The notes: generated by a model from the letters alone, not told the origin. 36,011 nt of DNA from Thauera sp. (GCA_024710965.1 JANJTU010000123.1:1-36011); one strand, 5' to 3'. Shown: positions 21,437 through 29,171, counted from the stretch's first letter. A program made the numbers and translations.

Positions 21437-22605
21437 GCAGCCCGGCTGTGGAAACAGAATTTTGTCAAGCGTTCGACCAGATCCGACGTCGCCGCCAGCC
21501 GCGCGCACCAGTCCGCGGCGTGCGCCTCGAGCGCGGGCAGCGCGGCGGCGAAGGCAGGCCAGGCGGCGGCAGGGTCGCCGTCGCCGTTCCAGGCGCGCCA
21601 GAAACGCGCCAGCGCCTCGGCCGCAGCGGGCGCGAGGCCGGCGCAGTGGCGCGCGAGGAAGGCTTCGAGCTTGTCGCAGTGCGCGGCGTCGGCCTGCGGG
21701 TAGATGTGCCAGACGAACGGCTGCGCCGCCCACTGCGCACGCACGAAGGAATCCTCGCCGCGCACGAAGTTGAGGTTGCAGGCCCACAGCAGCTCATCGT
21801 AGCCGTCCTGGTCCGAGAACGGCAGCACCACGAGCACGAGCCGGCCGAGCTCGACGCGCTCACCCGCGGCGAGCTGCGACCGGCCGAGCGCACGCGCGAC
21901 GTCCCCCAGCACCCGACCTTCCGGCACCAGCGCCGTCACCGGTCGCGGCCCCGCCGCCCAGGCCTGCAACAGTGGCGCCAGCGCCGGCTGTTCGTAGGCG
22001 AACAGCGACAGCAGCAGGCCGTCCGGCGGCAGATCGACGACGCCGCGCGCCGCCAGCCAGGCGGCCCGCCGCGCGCCGTCGCGCCGAAACGCGTCGCGTC
22101 GTGCGAGCAGGCCGGCTTCGCGCAGCAAGCCGCCGGTGTCGTCGGCAAAGCCGGGGAAGAAGAAATGCTTCACCAGCGCCAGGCGCGGATGCGGCGAGGC
22201 CAGGCCGTGGCAGCCCGCCACCCAGTCCTCGGCCGACAGGTATTCGAGGTTGATCCAGACTGGCTTCACCGTCAGCTCCGCCATGGCCTGCAGGTGGATC
22301 GCAGGCAGCTCGCAGGCGAAGGCCTCGATCACCACTTCGCCGGGCGTCAGCGCCGGAAAGGGCGTGCGCCAGTGGCGAAGCTGGACGCCGGCGAGCTCGA
22401 CGCCACGCGCCGGATCGACATCGCGCGCCGCCGGGCACAGCCGCCCCAGCGCCCCCCAGTCATCGACCCAGAGCCGCACCGCGGCGCCGTCGCGCAGCGC
22501 CAGATCCCGCGCCAGGCGCCAGCAGACGCCGATATCCCCAAAATTATCCACAACCTGGCAGAAGATCTCCCAGCGCGGTCGGCAGGCGATGGCGTCAACA
22601 TTCAT
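21427..22605 (-). CDS. earP: EF-P arginine rhamnosyltransferase EarP
   Basis: EarP transfers rhamnose from dTDP-L-rhamnose to Arg32 of EF-P, activating it. The 392-aa GT-B enzyme starts at the ATG complementary to 22603-22605; longer frames upstream run into the AT-rich island. The N terminus shows WEIFCQVVDNFGDIGVCWRLARDL, with D20 and D24 matching the catalytic Asp pair (D13, D17 in P. putida EarP). E284 in VRGEDSFVRAQW matches the nucleotide-sugar-binding Glu273. Other family segments are NLEYLSAEDWV, HFFFPGF and QPFVWHIYPQ. The gene directly precedes efp, the usual arrangement. A perfect DnaA box (22544-22552) lies inside its 5' coding region. Confidence 0.95.
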   Translation of the reverse strand: MNVDAIACRPRWEIFCQVVDNFGDIGVCWRLARDLALRDGAAVRLWVDDWGALGRLCPAARDVDPARGVELAGVQLRHWRTPFPALTPGEVVIEAFACELPAIHLQAMAELTVKPVWINLEYLSAEDWVAGCHGLASPHPRLALVKHFFFPGFADDTGGLLREAGLLARRDAFRRDGARRAAWLAARGVVDLPPDGLLLSLFAYEQPALAPLLQAWAAGPRPVTALVPEGRVLGDVARALGRSQLAAGERVELGRLVLVVLPFSDQDGYDELLWACNLNFVRGEDSFVRAQWAAQPFVWHIYPQADAAHCDKLEAFLARHCAGLAPAAAEALARFWRAWNGDGDPAAAWPAFAAALPALEAHAADWCARLAATSDLVERLTKFCFHSRAAAG

Positions 22606-22903
22606 GGCAGTGGACAACAGTGCGGAGCAGGGCTGGAAAGCTTGTGGACAAGCGGCGTAAACGGCAAGACGGGGAAAAGCATGGACATTCGGTGCACACG
22701 CTGTGCGCCTCCTTATCAACGTGCTTATCCCGGCGACAAAGCGACGCCACGGAAGGATGCAGCGCAGTTATCCACAGATTTGGCCCCACTGTTTACATCT
22801 TTATCTTTTAAATTAAAAGAAAAACAGAACAACAAAACCCGCCCCTGCGAAGCAAGTGTCGGCCGCCGTGACGTGTTTCGCTGTCAGCAGGGATTGCCGC
22901 GAC
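22606..22903. other. AT-rich intergenic island with DnaA-box-like sites (island A)
   Basis: This non-coding gap before the lipoprotein gene carries TTATCCACA, the perfect DnaA box, at 22768-22776 on the plus strand, and TTGTCCACA (one mismatch) at 22643-22651 on the minus strand. A further perfect box lies at 22544-22552 in earP. Poorer matches occur at 22610-22618 and 22722-22737. An AT-rich run with almost no GC follows at 22791-22835, unlike the surrounding sequence. Island B near 26.7 kb repeats the same paired arrangement. It may be a DnaA-binding regulatory or titration locus, or just the earP promoter region. No dnaA, dnaN or gyrB gene is nearby, so a chromosomal origin is not supported. 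Confidence 0.45.
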
Positions 22904-22930
22904 TTGATCCGCATCGCGGAAACGTAGAAT
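22904..22930 (+). promoter_or_regulatory. Candidate promoter of the lipoprotein gene
   Basis: TTGATC at 22904-22909 and TAGAAT at 22925-22930 resemble -35 and -10 hexamers, but with a short 15-base spacer. The TAGAAT word is 99 bases before the ATG at 23030. Confidence 0.35.
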
Positions 22931-23029
22931 CATCGATGCGCAAGCCTGGAGCGCAGCGATCCGGCATGCTGGATACCGGGCGCAAGGTCCGGAATCGCAC
23001 CGAATGCAGTCATTTCAGGAGGTGCCGCC

Positions 23030-24079
23030 ATGTTGTGTCGCCCTACCTGCTGCATGCTGATGGGAGTCGTCCTGAGTGCCTGTGGATCGCTTTCCGCGCC
23101 ACCGGCTGATCGCACCGAGACGCCAGGCCTTGCACCATCGTCCTCCCCATCCGCGCTGCACCCGGGTTCGTCACCGCCAAGCGGCACGCCCGCGGCGCCA
23201 ATTGCGGGATCGCAGCTGGCCGCCACGGAAACGGTCGATGTCGTGCGCCGTTCGGTGCGGCGCCTTGCCGAATGGCTGGGCGAGGAGGTGAACGACTGGT
23301 TTGGCGACAAGCCGTTCGAGGAAGGTGGCGGCGTTTCACGCGGCCGGCTGTCGGCGCGTGTGCTGTGGCGGGAGGACGAGGGCTGGGACACCAAGCTGCG
23401 CTTCCGCGCCCGCTTCGACCTGCCGAACCTGCGCGACAAGGCCTACGTCTTTCTCGGCCAGGACAACGAACGCGAGCTCGTCACCGACCAGCCGCAGGCG
23501 TTCTCGCGCGAGCAACAGCTGCTCGCGGAGGACAGGCGCGCGGACCAGACCGGCTTCGTCGGCCTGGGTTTCCAGCCGCGCGCGCGGCTCGACTTCCGTC
23601 TCGGCCTGCGCAGCGGCTACAAGCCCTACGCACAGGGGCGCTACCGCAAGCTGTGGGCGCTGTCCGCGGCCGACCGGCTCGAGTTCCGCGAGACGGTGTT
23701 CTGGTCGAGCAGCGAGGGTTTCGGCTCGACCACCGGCTTCGACTACGAGCATGCATATTCGCCCGTGCTCGCCCTGCGCTGGCGCAACGCCGGGACGATC
23801 TCGCAGAAGACCGACGGCTTCAGGTGGTCGAGCAGCCTCGGCCTGTTCCGCTCGTTTGGCGACCAGCGCGTGCTGTCGACCGAAGCGCTGGTCAGCGGCG
23901 AAGCCGGGCAGGACGCCGATGTCGGCGAATACGGCGTGCGCCTGAAGTGGAGCCAGCCGGTCTATCGCGAATGGCTGCTGGCCGAGCTGATCGTGGGCCA
24001 TTTCTGGCCGCGGCACGACGGCGACGCCGAGCGCGGCCGCAGCTGGGCGGTCGGCGCCGGTCTCGAGATGCGCTTCTGA
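23030..24079 (+). CDS. Uncharacterised beta-rich lipoprotein, probably outer-membrane
   Basis: This 349-aa protein is preceded by AGGAGGTG at 23017-23024. It begins with a lipoprotein signal ending LSAC (Cys18), then a Ser/Pro-rich linker (about 20-70). A basic helix follows (VVRRSVRRLAEWLGEEVNDWFGD), then about 230 residues of short amphipathic strands with aromatic edges (SARVLWREDEGWDTKLRFRARFDLP, FRLGLRSGYKP, FRETVFWSSSEGFGSTTGFDYEH), ending VGAGLEMRF. The C-terminal Phe and strand pattern resemble an outer-membrane barrel, which is odd together with a lipobox. I do not recognise a named family. No functional partner is adjacent: earP lies divergent upstream and a pseudouridine synthase convergent downstream. 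Confidence 0.75.
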   Translation: MLCRPTCCMLMGVVLSACGSLSAPPADRTETPGLAPSSSPSALHPGSSPPSGTPAAPIAGSQLAATETVDVVRRSVRRLAEWLGEEVNDWFGDKPFEEGGGVSRGRLSARVLWREDEGWDTKLRFRARFDLPNLRDKAYVFLGQDNERELVTDQPQAFSREQQLLAEDRRADQTGFVGLGFQPRARLDFRLGLRSGYKPYAQGRYRKLWALSAADRLEFRETVFWSSSEGFGSTTGFDYEHAYSPVLALRWRNAGTISQKTDGFRWSSSLGLFRSFGDQRVLSTEALVSGEAGQDADVGEYGVRLKWSQPVYREWLLAELIVGHFWPRHDGDAERGRSWAVGAGLEMRF

Positions 24080-24175
24080 GATCCCGGAAACGCGTTCGAC
24101 GTCTTGGCCGCAGAGGAGGCGAGGAAGGCTCGCGCGCGCCGGCGTTCTCGGGCGAGGTCGGCGCGCGCGCGGCGT

Positions 24176-24910
24176 TCAGGCGAAGTCGGCGAGCGCGGCG
24201 AGGTCGGCCGCCTCGAGCCAGCGCCACTGCCCCGGCGCCAACGCCGGATCCAGCGCGAGGCCGCCGACGCGGCTGCGGTGCAGCGCCTCGACGCGGTTGC
24301 CGGCGGCGGCGATCATGCGCTTGACCTGGTGGTACTTGCCCTCGCAGATCGTCAGCCGCAGCGTCGTGTCGCCGCTGCGCTCGCAGGCAGCGGCGGCGAT
24401 CGGCGCGGGCTCGTCGTGGAGCTGCACGCCGGCGAGCAGGGTGGCGACGAAATCATCGTCCGCCGCATGCTTCAGCGCCACCTCGTAGACCTTGGGCGTG
24501 CGCTTCTTGCCCGAACTCCACTGATGGATGAACTGGCCGTCGTCGGACAGCAGCAGCAGGCCGGTCGTGTCCTGGTCGAGGCGGCCGACGCACTGCACGT
24601 CGCGGGGGAGAAACTGGCGCGGCAGCAGCGTGAACACCGAGGGATGGAAGGTCGGCTTGTGCGAGCACTCGTAGCCGCTCGGCTTGTGCAGCATCAGGTA
24701 GGCCTTCGCCCGGTACTGCCACGCCTCGTCATCGACCGCGAAGGCGAGGCCGGGGGAACCATCGGTGCTGCCGGGGTCGAATTCGGCAGAGGGGTCTTCA
24801 CAGGGAACGCCGGCGACGCTGACGTAGCCGGCACGGATGAGGGCGCGGCATTCCTTGCGGCTGCCGAAGCCCTGGGCATGGAGAAGTCGTTCGAGTTGCA
24901 TGGGGCGCAT
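24176..24910 (-). CDS. RsuA-type rRNA pseudouridine synthase
   Basis: This enzyme isomerises a specific uridine in rRNA to pseudouridine, for RsuA U516 of 16S rRNA. The 244-aa protein has an N-terminal S4 RNA-binding domain (about 4-50; LERLLHAQGFGSRKECRALIRAGYVSVAG) and a catalytic domain with YLMLHKPSGYECSHK and GRLDQDTTGLLLLSDDG, where D112 is the expected catalytic Asp. The C-terminal GKYHQVKRMIAAAGNRVEALHR is typical of the RsuA/RluB/E/F group. Two in-frame ATGs (24910 and 24901) are possible starts, neither with a strong Shine-Dalgarno. The length is close to RsuA (231 aa). It diverges from the SRPBCC gene across 62 bases. RsuA is preferred over RluE/RluF by overall pattern, but the exact target is not certain. 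Confidence 0.88.
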   Translation of the reverse strand: MRPMQLERLLHAQGFGSRKECRALIRAGYVSVAGVPCEDPSAEFDPGSTDGSPGLAFAVDDEAWQYRAKAYLMLHKPSGYECSHKPTFHPSVFTLLPRQFLPRDVQCVGRLDQDTTGLLLLSDDGQFIHQWSSGKKRTPKVYEVALKHAADDDFVATLLAGVQLHDEPAPIAAAACERSGDTTLRLTICEGKYHQVKRMIAAAGNRVEALHRSRVGGLALDPALAPGQWRWLEAADLAALADFA

Positions 24911-24972
24911 GGTATCCCGGCCCGCCGCCAGCGCGGGGTAAACTGTCGCCCCGCCCGGTCCAGGAGAAAACG

Positions 24973-25446
24973 TTGAAATTCGAGCACCTGATCGAGGTGA
25001 ACGACCTCGGCAATCCGCTGCTGAGCGCGCTCACCCGGGAAGAGCTGTGGTTCGGCCTGCTGTGCCGCGCCGAGGATGCGCGCGCCTTCCTGCCCGGTCT
25101 CGAGGCGTGCACGATCGTCGAGCGCGACGACGAGGTGCTGGTGCGCGACCTGCATTTCGGCAACGCGGTGATCCGCGACCGCGTCACCTTCAGCGCGCTG
25201 GAGTGGATCCGCTTCGAATCCGAAGCCAATGCCGAGCATGCCGGCGGCAGCCTGACGATCAGCATCGAGGAGCCGGAAGAGGGGGCGCTGTTCCTGCGCT
25301 TTCGCTACCACACCACCCTGCCCGAGGGCGCCGGCAGCGAGGACGGGCAGTACGCCGGCTTCGTGCGTTCGGCCTATCACCAGTCCGACGTCGACACGGT
25401 GCGCGTCATCCGCATGATCGCCGAATCCGGTCGCATGCCGCAGTAA
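24973..25446 (+). CDS. SRPBCC (DUF1857, AtaL-like) family protein
   Basis: This 157-aa cytosolic protein starts at TTG 24973, with CAGGAG at 24961-24966 six bases before it; no ATG alternative fits the conserved N terminus. The opening KFEHLIEVNDLGNPLLSALTREELWFGLLCRAEDARAFLPGLEAC is typical of the DUF1857 branch of the START/Bet v1-like helix-grip fold, and DLHFGNAVIRDRVTF and LTISIEEPEEGALFLRFRY follow. Members bind hydrophobic ligands in a central cavity; the ligand is unknown. The gene is followed by a strong terminator-like hairpin at 25463-25499, so it appears separate from rdgC. A TAAACT -10-like word at 24939-24944 lies inside a small inverted repeat (GCGGGG/CCCCGC) just upstream. Confidence 0.8.
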   Translation: MKFEHLIEVNDLGNPLLSALTREELWFGLLCRAEDARAFLPGLEACTIVERDDEVLVRDLHFGNAVIRDRVTFSALEWIRFESEANAEHAGGSLTISIEEPEEGALFLRFRYHTTLPEGAGSEDGQYAGFVRSAYHQSDVDTVRVIRMIAESGRMPQ

Positions 25447-25462
25447 TCCCCATCCCCACCCC

Positions 25463-25499
25463 GCGCCCGTCGCCCTCCGGCGGCGGGCGCCGTTTCGTT
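25463..25499 (+). terminator. Intrinsic terminator-like hairpin between SRPBCC gene and rdgC
   Basis: Bases 25463-25474 and 25479-25490 pair over 12 positions (one G-U) around a CTCC loop, and are followed by CGTTTCGTT. It sits 17 bases past the SRPBCC stop and 30 bases before rdgC. Confidence 0.6.
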
Positions 25500-25519
25500 C
25501 ACGAGAGGAAGAAACCCCC

Positions 25520-26494
25520 ATGTGGTTCAAGAACCTGCAGATCTATCGCCTGCCCGCGGCCTGGGACATGACGCTCGAGCGTCTCGAGGAACAGCTGGCG
25601 AAGAAGCCCTTCCACCCCTGCGGCAGCCAGGACATGGAAAGCCGCGGCTGGCTGTCGCCGCTCGGCAATGAGGTGCTGGTGCACGCCGTCGGCGACCAGT
25701 GGCTGGTCGCGCTCGGCTTCGAGCACCGCCTGCTGCCGTCCGCGGTGGTCAAGCAGGAGGCCGACGAGCGCGCCGAGGAGCTGGCCGAGCAGCAGGGCTA
25801 CAAGCTCGGCCGCAAGCAGCTCAAGGAGCTGCGCGAGCTGGTCACGCAGGAGCTGCTGCCGCGCGCCTTCACCCGGCGGCGGCGCATGTTCGCCTGGATC
25901 GACCCGGTCAATGGCTGGCTCGTGATCGACGCCGCCAGCCAGAGCAAGGCCGAGGACGTGCTCGAGATGCTGCGCCACACCCTCGACAGCTTCCCGCTGA
26001 CGCTGCTGCGCACCGAGCTGTCGCCGATGTCGGCGATGGCCGACTGGCTCGCCGGCGGCGAGGCCCCCGCCGGGTTCACGATCGACCAGGACTGCGAGCT
26101 GCGCTCGGTGAGCGAGGACAAGGCCGCGGTGCGCTACGTGCGTCACACCCTCGACGGCGACGAGGTCAAGGGCCACCTTGAGGCGGGCAAGCTGCCGACG
26201 CGCCTCGCCCTGACCTTCGACGACCGCATCAGCTTCGTGCTGACCGAGAAGCTGGAGATCAAGCGCCTCGACTTCCTCGACATCGTGCGCGACCAGATCG
26301 ACGGCGAGAAGGAAGACGCCGAGGCGCTGTTCAACGCCGAATTCGCGCTGATGACCGGCGAACTCGCGCACCTGCTGCCGGCGGTGGTCGCTGCGCTCGG
26401 CGGCGAGACCGGTGCAGCAGCCCCGCAGGCGCCGGTCGCGGCCCGCAGCCTTGCGCCGGTGGTCGCCGTGAGCGCTGACGATCCGCCGTTCTGA
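25520..26494 (+). CDS. rdgC: Recombination-associated protein RdgC
   Basis: RdgC is a ring-shaped DNA-binding protein that limits RecA filament activity and affects replication-fork recombination. The 324-aa product begins MWFKNLQIYRL, the family start, and continues with HPCGSQDMESRGWLSP, FEHRLLPSAVVKQ, GRKQLKELRELVTQELLPRAFTRRR and WLVIDAASQSKAEDVLEMLR. The C-terminal segment LEIKRLDFLDIV and FNAEFALMTGEL is also typical. GAGAGGAAG lies 8 bases before the ATG. It is about 20 residues longer than the 303-aa E. coli protein because of an Ala/Pro/Val-rich tail. It is probably monocistronic. A DnaA-box island follows directly downstream. Confidence 0.95.
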   Translation: MWFKNLQIYRLPAAWDMTLERLEEQLAKKPFHPCGSQDMESRGWLSPLGNEVLVHAVGDQWLVALGFEHRLLPSAVVKQEADERAEELAEQQGYKLGRKQLKELRELVTQELLPRAFTRRRRMFAWIDPVNGWLVIDAASQSKAEDVLEMLRHTLDSFPLTLLRTELSPMSAMADWLAGGEAPAGFTIDQDCELRSVSEDKAAVRYVRHTLDGDEVKGHLEAGKLPTRLALTFDDRISFVLTEKLEIKRLDFLDIVRDQIDGEKEDAEALFNAEFALMTGELAHLLPAVVAALGGETGAAAPQAPVAARSLAPVVAVSADDPPF

Positions 26495-26922
26495 GCAGGC
26501 GCCGCCGGACCGCCGCGAGAGCAGGAGGATTGACCTGCGTCTGCTGTGCAGGGATGCGTTCTTGCGCGATCGAAGGCGTCCCGGCGGCGCGGCAGGCGCA
26601 CTGCTTTGGGGTGTACACAGGTTGTAAGTAATTAAAAGACTATAAAGAAGGTGTACCCGCCCATTCTGTGGACAAGCCTGTTTTTCCATTTACAAACAAG
26701 AAGATGTGGACTTGAAAAGGCAGTGCACAGGAGGCCGGAAAGGATGGGACGCTTTGTTGATGGAAATCGGCGCGGCGCCGTATCGGCGCCTTATCCACAA
26801 TTTCTCCTGGCGCCGGACCACAACTTGCCAAGCGTGCCGCGGGGCAATTCGGTCACATCCCGAACGTCATCGGTGCGCACGCCGCCGCGAAGCTGCGCTA
26901 GAGTCGCGGCATGGGAGAGTTC
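26495..26922. other. Intergenic region with AT-rich, DnaA-box-bearing island B
   Basis: This 428-base gap after rdgC holds TTATCCACA, a perfect DnaA box, at 26791-26799 (plus) and TTGTCCACA (one mismatch) at 26667-26675 (minus). TGGAC and GTGCACA words also occur at 26707-26711 and 26723-26729. AT-rich runs at 26622-26650 and 26678-26702 stand out from the surroundings. The arrangement matches island A: the two main boxes are 124 bases apart here and 125 there. The last 100 bases are ordinary GC-rich sequence with TAGAGT at 26899-26904, a weak -10 candidate for nfeD. I find no credible gene in this stretch. Confidence 0.45.
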
Positions 26923-27366
26923 ATGATCCTCGAATGGTGGCAGTGGGAGATCGCCGGCATCGCGCTGGTGCTGCTCGAGCTGGCCATTCCGACCTTCTAC
27001 GTGCTCTGGTTCGGCGTCGGCGCGATGCTGGTCGGCCTCGTCCTGCTCGCGGCGGGCGAGCTGTCGCTGACGGCGCAGATCTCGCTGTGGATCCTCGCCT
27101 CGCTGGCGATGACGGTGCTGTGGTTCCGCGTCTTCAAGCGCTCGCAGCACAAGACCCTGATCGGCACCGCCGCCGGCGAGGTGATCGGCGAAGTGGGCCT
27201 GCTCGTGAGCGCGGTGGCGCCCTTTCAGCGCGGCAAGGTGCGCTTCCAGCGTCCGCTGCTGGGCGCCGAGGAATGGGCCTGTGTGGCCGAGACCGCGATC
27301 GCCGCGGGCGAGCGTGTGCGCGTCGTCGCCGTCGAGGGCAGCTTCGTCCGCGTGGCGAAGGCATGA
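26923..27366 (+). CDS. NfeD family membrane protein
   Basis: I choose ATG 26923 because GGAG (26914-26917) sits five bases before it; an ATG at 26911 would add four residues and lacks a ribosome-binding site. The 147-aa protein (short NfeD1b type) begins ILEWWQWEIAGIALVLLELAIPTFYVLWFGVGAM and has about three membrane segments (to residue 70). A C-terminal OB-fold domain follows, including GEVGLLVSAVAPFQRGKVRF, EEWACVAE and GERVRVVAVEGSFVRV. NfeD proteins work with SPFH/slipin partners in membrane-domain organisation, and a slipin gene follows 27 bases downstream, so the two form an operon. No protease domain is present. Confidence 0.9.
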   Translation: MILEWWQWEIAGIALVLLELAIPTFYVLWFGVGAMLVGLVLLAAGELSLTAQISLWILASLAMTVLWFRVFKRSQHKTLIGTAAGEVIGEVGLLVSAVAPFQRGKVRFQRPLLGAEEWACVAETAIAAGERVRVVAVEGSFVRVAKA

Positions 27367-27393
27367 ACAACAACAACTGAAGGGGAGCGTTCC

Positions 27394-28257
27394 ATGTCCG
27401 AAGGTCTGGCCATCGCCATCGCCTTGCTCGTGTTCGTCGTCATCACCATCGCCAAGGGCGTGCGCCTGGTGGCGCAGGGCGAGGAATGGGTCGTCGAGCG
27501 CCTGGGCAAGTACCACGCCACGCTGCGCCCGGGGCTCAACATCCTGATCCCCTACCTCGACAACGTCGCCTACAAGCTGGTGACCAAGGACATCATCCTC
27601 GACGTGCAGGAGCAGGAAGTGATCACGCGCGACAACGCGGTGATCCTGACCAATGCGATCGCCTTCGTGAAGGTCACCGATCCGGTCAAGGCGGTGTATG
27701 GCGTGACCGACTTCTCGGAGGCGATCCGCAACCTGATCATGACGACATTGCGCTCGATCGTCGGCGAAATGGAGCTCGACGAGGCGCTATCCTCGCGCGA
27801 CAAGATCAAGGCCCGGCTGCGCGAGAGCATCGCCGACGAGGCGGTGGACTGGGGGCTGACGGTGAAGTCGGTCGAGATCCAGGACATCAAGCCCTCGCAG
27901 TCGATGCAGCGCGCGATGGAGCTGCAGGCCGCCGCCGAGCGCGAGCGCAAGGCCGCGGTGACGAAGGCCGAAGGCGCCAAGCAGGCGGCGATCCTGGAAG
28001 CCGAGGCGCGGCTGGAGTCGGCCAAGCGCGACGCCGACGCCCAGGTGATGCTGGCCGAGGCCTCGGCCGAGTCGATCCGCCGCGTCACCGCGAGCATCGG
28101 CGAGCAGACCACGCCGATGCTCTACCTGCTCGGCGAGAAATACATCGCCTCGCTCGAACGCCTGGGCGAGGCCGGCAGTTCCAAGGTGGTGGTGCTGCCG
28201 GCCGACCTGCACGAAACCCTGCGCGGCCTGGTGGGCAAGTTCGGCGCGCGGGCCTGA
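27394..28257 (+). CDS. SPFH/slipin (stomatin-like, QmcA-type) membrane protein
   Basis: This 287-aa protein has one N-terminal membrane anchor (about 4-22) and an SPFH/band-7 domain (about 24-180; GEEWVVERLGKYHATLRPGLNILIPYLD, VITRDNAVILTNAIAFVKVTDP, LRSIVGEMELDEALSSRDKI, VEIQDIKPSQSMQRAMELQ). A long Ala/Glu/Lys/Arg coiled coil (about 180-240) precedes a tail with LYLLGEKYIASLERLG. It should form oligomeric rings at the inner membrane, defining lipid domains or modulating FtsH-type proteolysis. AGGGGAG at 27380-27386 precedes the ATG. The NfeD partner is directly upstream, the standard pairing. Confidence 0.93.
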   Translation: MSEGLAIAIALLVFVVITIAKGVRLVAQGEEWVVERLGKYHATLRPGLNILIPYLDNVAYKLVTKDIILDVQEQEVITRDNAVILTNAIAFVKVTDPVKAVYGVTDFSEAIRNLIMTTLRSIVGEMELDEALSSRDKIKARLRESIADEAVDWGLTVKSVEIQDIKPSQSMQRAMELQAAAERERKAAVTKAEGAKQAAILEAEARLESAKRDADAQVMLAEASAESIRRVTASIGEQTTPMLYLLGEKYIASLERLGEAGSSKVVVLPADLHETLRGLVGKFGARA

Positions 28258-28291
28258 CAACGATTTGATCCAGGAACGGAAGAGGACTCCG

Positions 28292-28669
28292 ATGAAGTTG
28301 AAGCAACTGGGACGGGCCGGCCTGCTGGCGCTGGCGATGCTGGGCAGCGCGAGCGGAGCGCTGGCGCAGAACCTGATCACGAACAAGGCCGAGGTCGAGC
28401 AGATGCTCGCCGGCGCGACCTTCATCGGCGTCTATCTGCGCACCGAATCGGCGTACGTGCTGAACTTCGGCACCGACGGCAAGCTCACCGACTCCACCGG
28501 CGCCACGGCGCGCTGGTGGGTCAGCGACCAGGGCGAATACTGCCGCGAGTGGCTGGACGGCAAGCTCGCCGGCAACAAGGCCTGCATGGGGGTGGAGTCC
28601 GAGGACGGCCAGATTGCGCTCTACGCCGACGGCAAGAAGGTGGCCGAGGGCATTCTGGCGAAGAAGTGA
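28292..28669 (+). CDS. Small secreted protein of unknown function, DUF995-like
   Basis: This 125-aa protein starts at ATG 28292 with AAGAGGA five bases upstream. A signal peptide ends GALA|Q (residue 25). The mature part of about 100 residues contains YVLNFGTDGKLTDSTGATARWWVSDQGEYCREW and ACMG, a pattern of a small beta-sheet protein with one likely disulfide. It resembles DUF995-type periplasmic proteins, but that match is by impression. It follows the slipin gene by 34 bases and could belong to the same operon. Downstream is the shortened FNT gene. No function is proposed. Confidence 0.7.
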   Translation: MKLKQLGRAGLLALAMLGSASGALAQNLITNKAEVEQMLAGATFIGVYLRTESAYVLNFGTDGKLTDSTGATARWWVSDQGEYCREWLDGKLAGNKACMGVESEDGQIALYADGKKVAEGILAKK

Positions 28670-28702
28670 GGCCGCGCGCGGCACGCTGACGGAGCTGGCA
28701 CG

Positions 28703-29170
28703 ATGGCGGAAATGTTCGGCTTCGATGCGTTTTCGCCGAAGGAGATTGCGGCCCGCGTCGAGACCATCGGCGTCGCCAAGGCGCGCCTGCCGCTGCTGTC
28801 GATGTTCATGCTCGCCATGCTGGCGGGCGCCTTCATCGGCCTGGGCGGCCTGTACTTCGTGCTCGTGCGCTCGGACCCGACGCTCGGTTTCGCCCTCGGC
28901 CAGGTGCTGGGCGGGCTGGTGTTCTCGCTCGGCCTGCTGCTCATCGTCGCCGCCGGCTTCGAGCACAGCATCGCCAACATGTACTTCATCCCGCTGGCGA
29001 TGCTGCTGCAGGGCGTGGACGGCGTCGGTGCCAGCGCGCCGGCGCTCACCCCGGCTGGCCTGGTGGGCAACCTCGTGCCGGTGATCCTGGGCAACGTGGT
29101 CGGCGGCAGCGTGCTGGTGGCGCTGGTGTATCACGTCATCTACCGCCGCGGCGCGCGCGAGGGCGGTTGA
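28703..29170 (+). CDS. Formate/nitrite transporter (FNT) family protein lacking its central region
   Basis: FNT channels (FocA, NirC) are pentameric, about 270 residues, with six membrane segments. This 155-aa frame begins like FocA (SPKEIAARVETIGVAKARLPLLSMFMLAMLAGAFIGLGG, then GQVLGGLVFSLGLLLIV) but near residue 82 jumps straight to the late FNT segment (AGFEHSIANMYFIPLAML, then LTPAGLVGNLVPVILGNVVGGSVLVALVYHVIYRR). About 115-120 residues are missing, including the omega-loop GxxLFT motif and the helices after it. The conserved pore His (H88, FocA H209) remains. No stop or frameshift is seen, so the deletion is clean and in frame. It is either a non-functional remnant still read through or an unusual mini-FNT. 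A weak GGAG lies 10 bases before the ATG. Confidence 0.8.
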   Translation: MAEMFGFDAFSPKEIAARVETIGVAKARLPLLSMFMLAMLAGAFIGLGGLYFVLVRSDPTLGFALGQVLGGLVFSLGLLLIVAAGFEHSIANMYFIPLAMLLQGVDGVGASAPALTPAGLVGNLVPVILGNVVGGSVLVALVYHVIYRRGAREGG

Positions 29171-29171
29171 A

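Noticed and set aside
22544-22840. Chromosomal replication origin
   Set aside because: Perfect DnaA boxes and an AT-rich run are present, but there is no ordered box array and no dnaA, dnaN, gyrB, parAB or rpmH gene in the window. A second, similar island lies 4 kb away.
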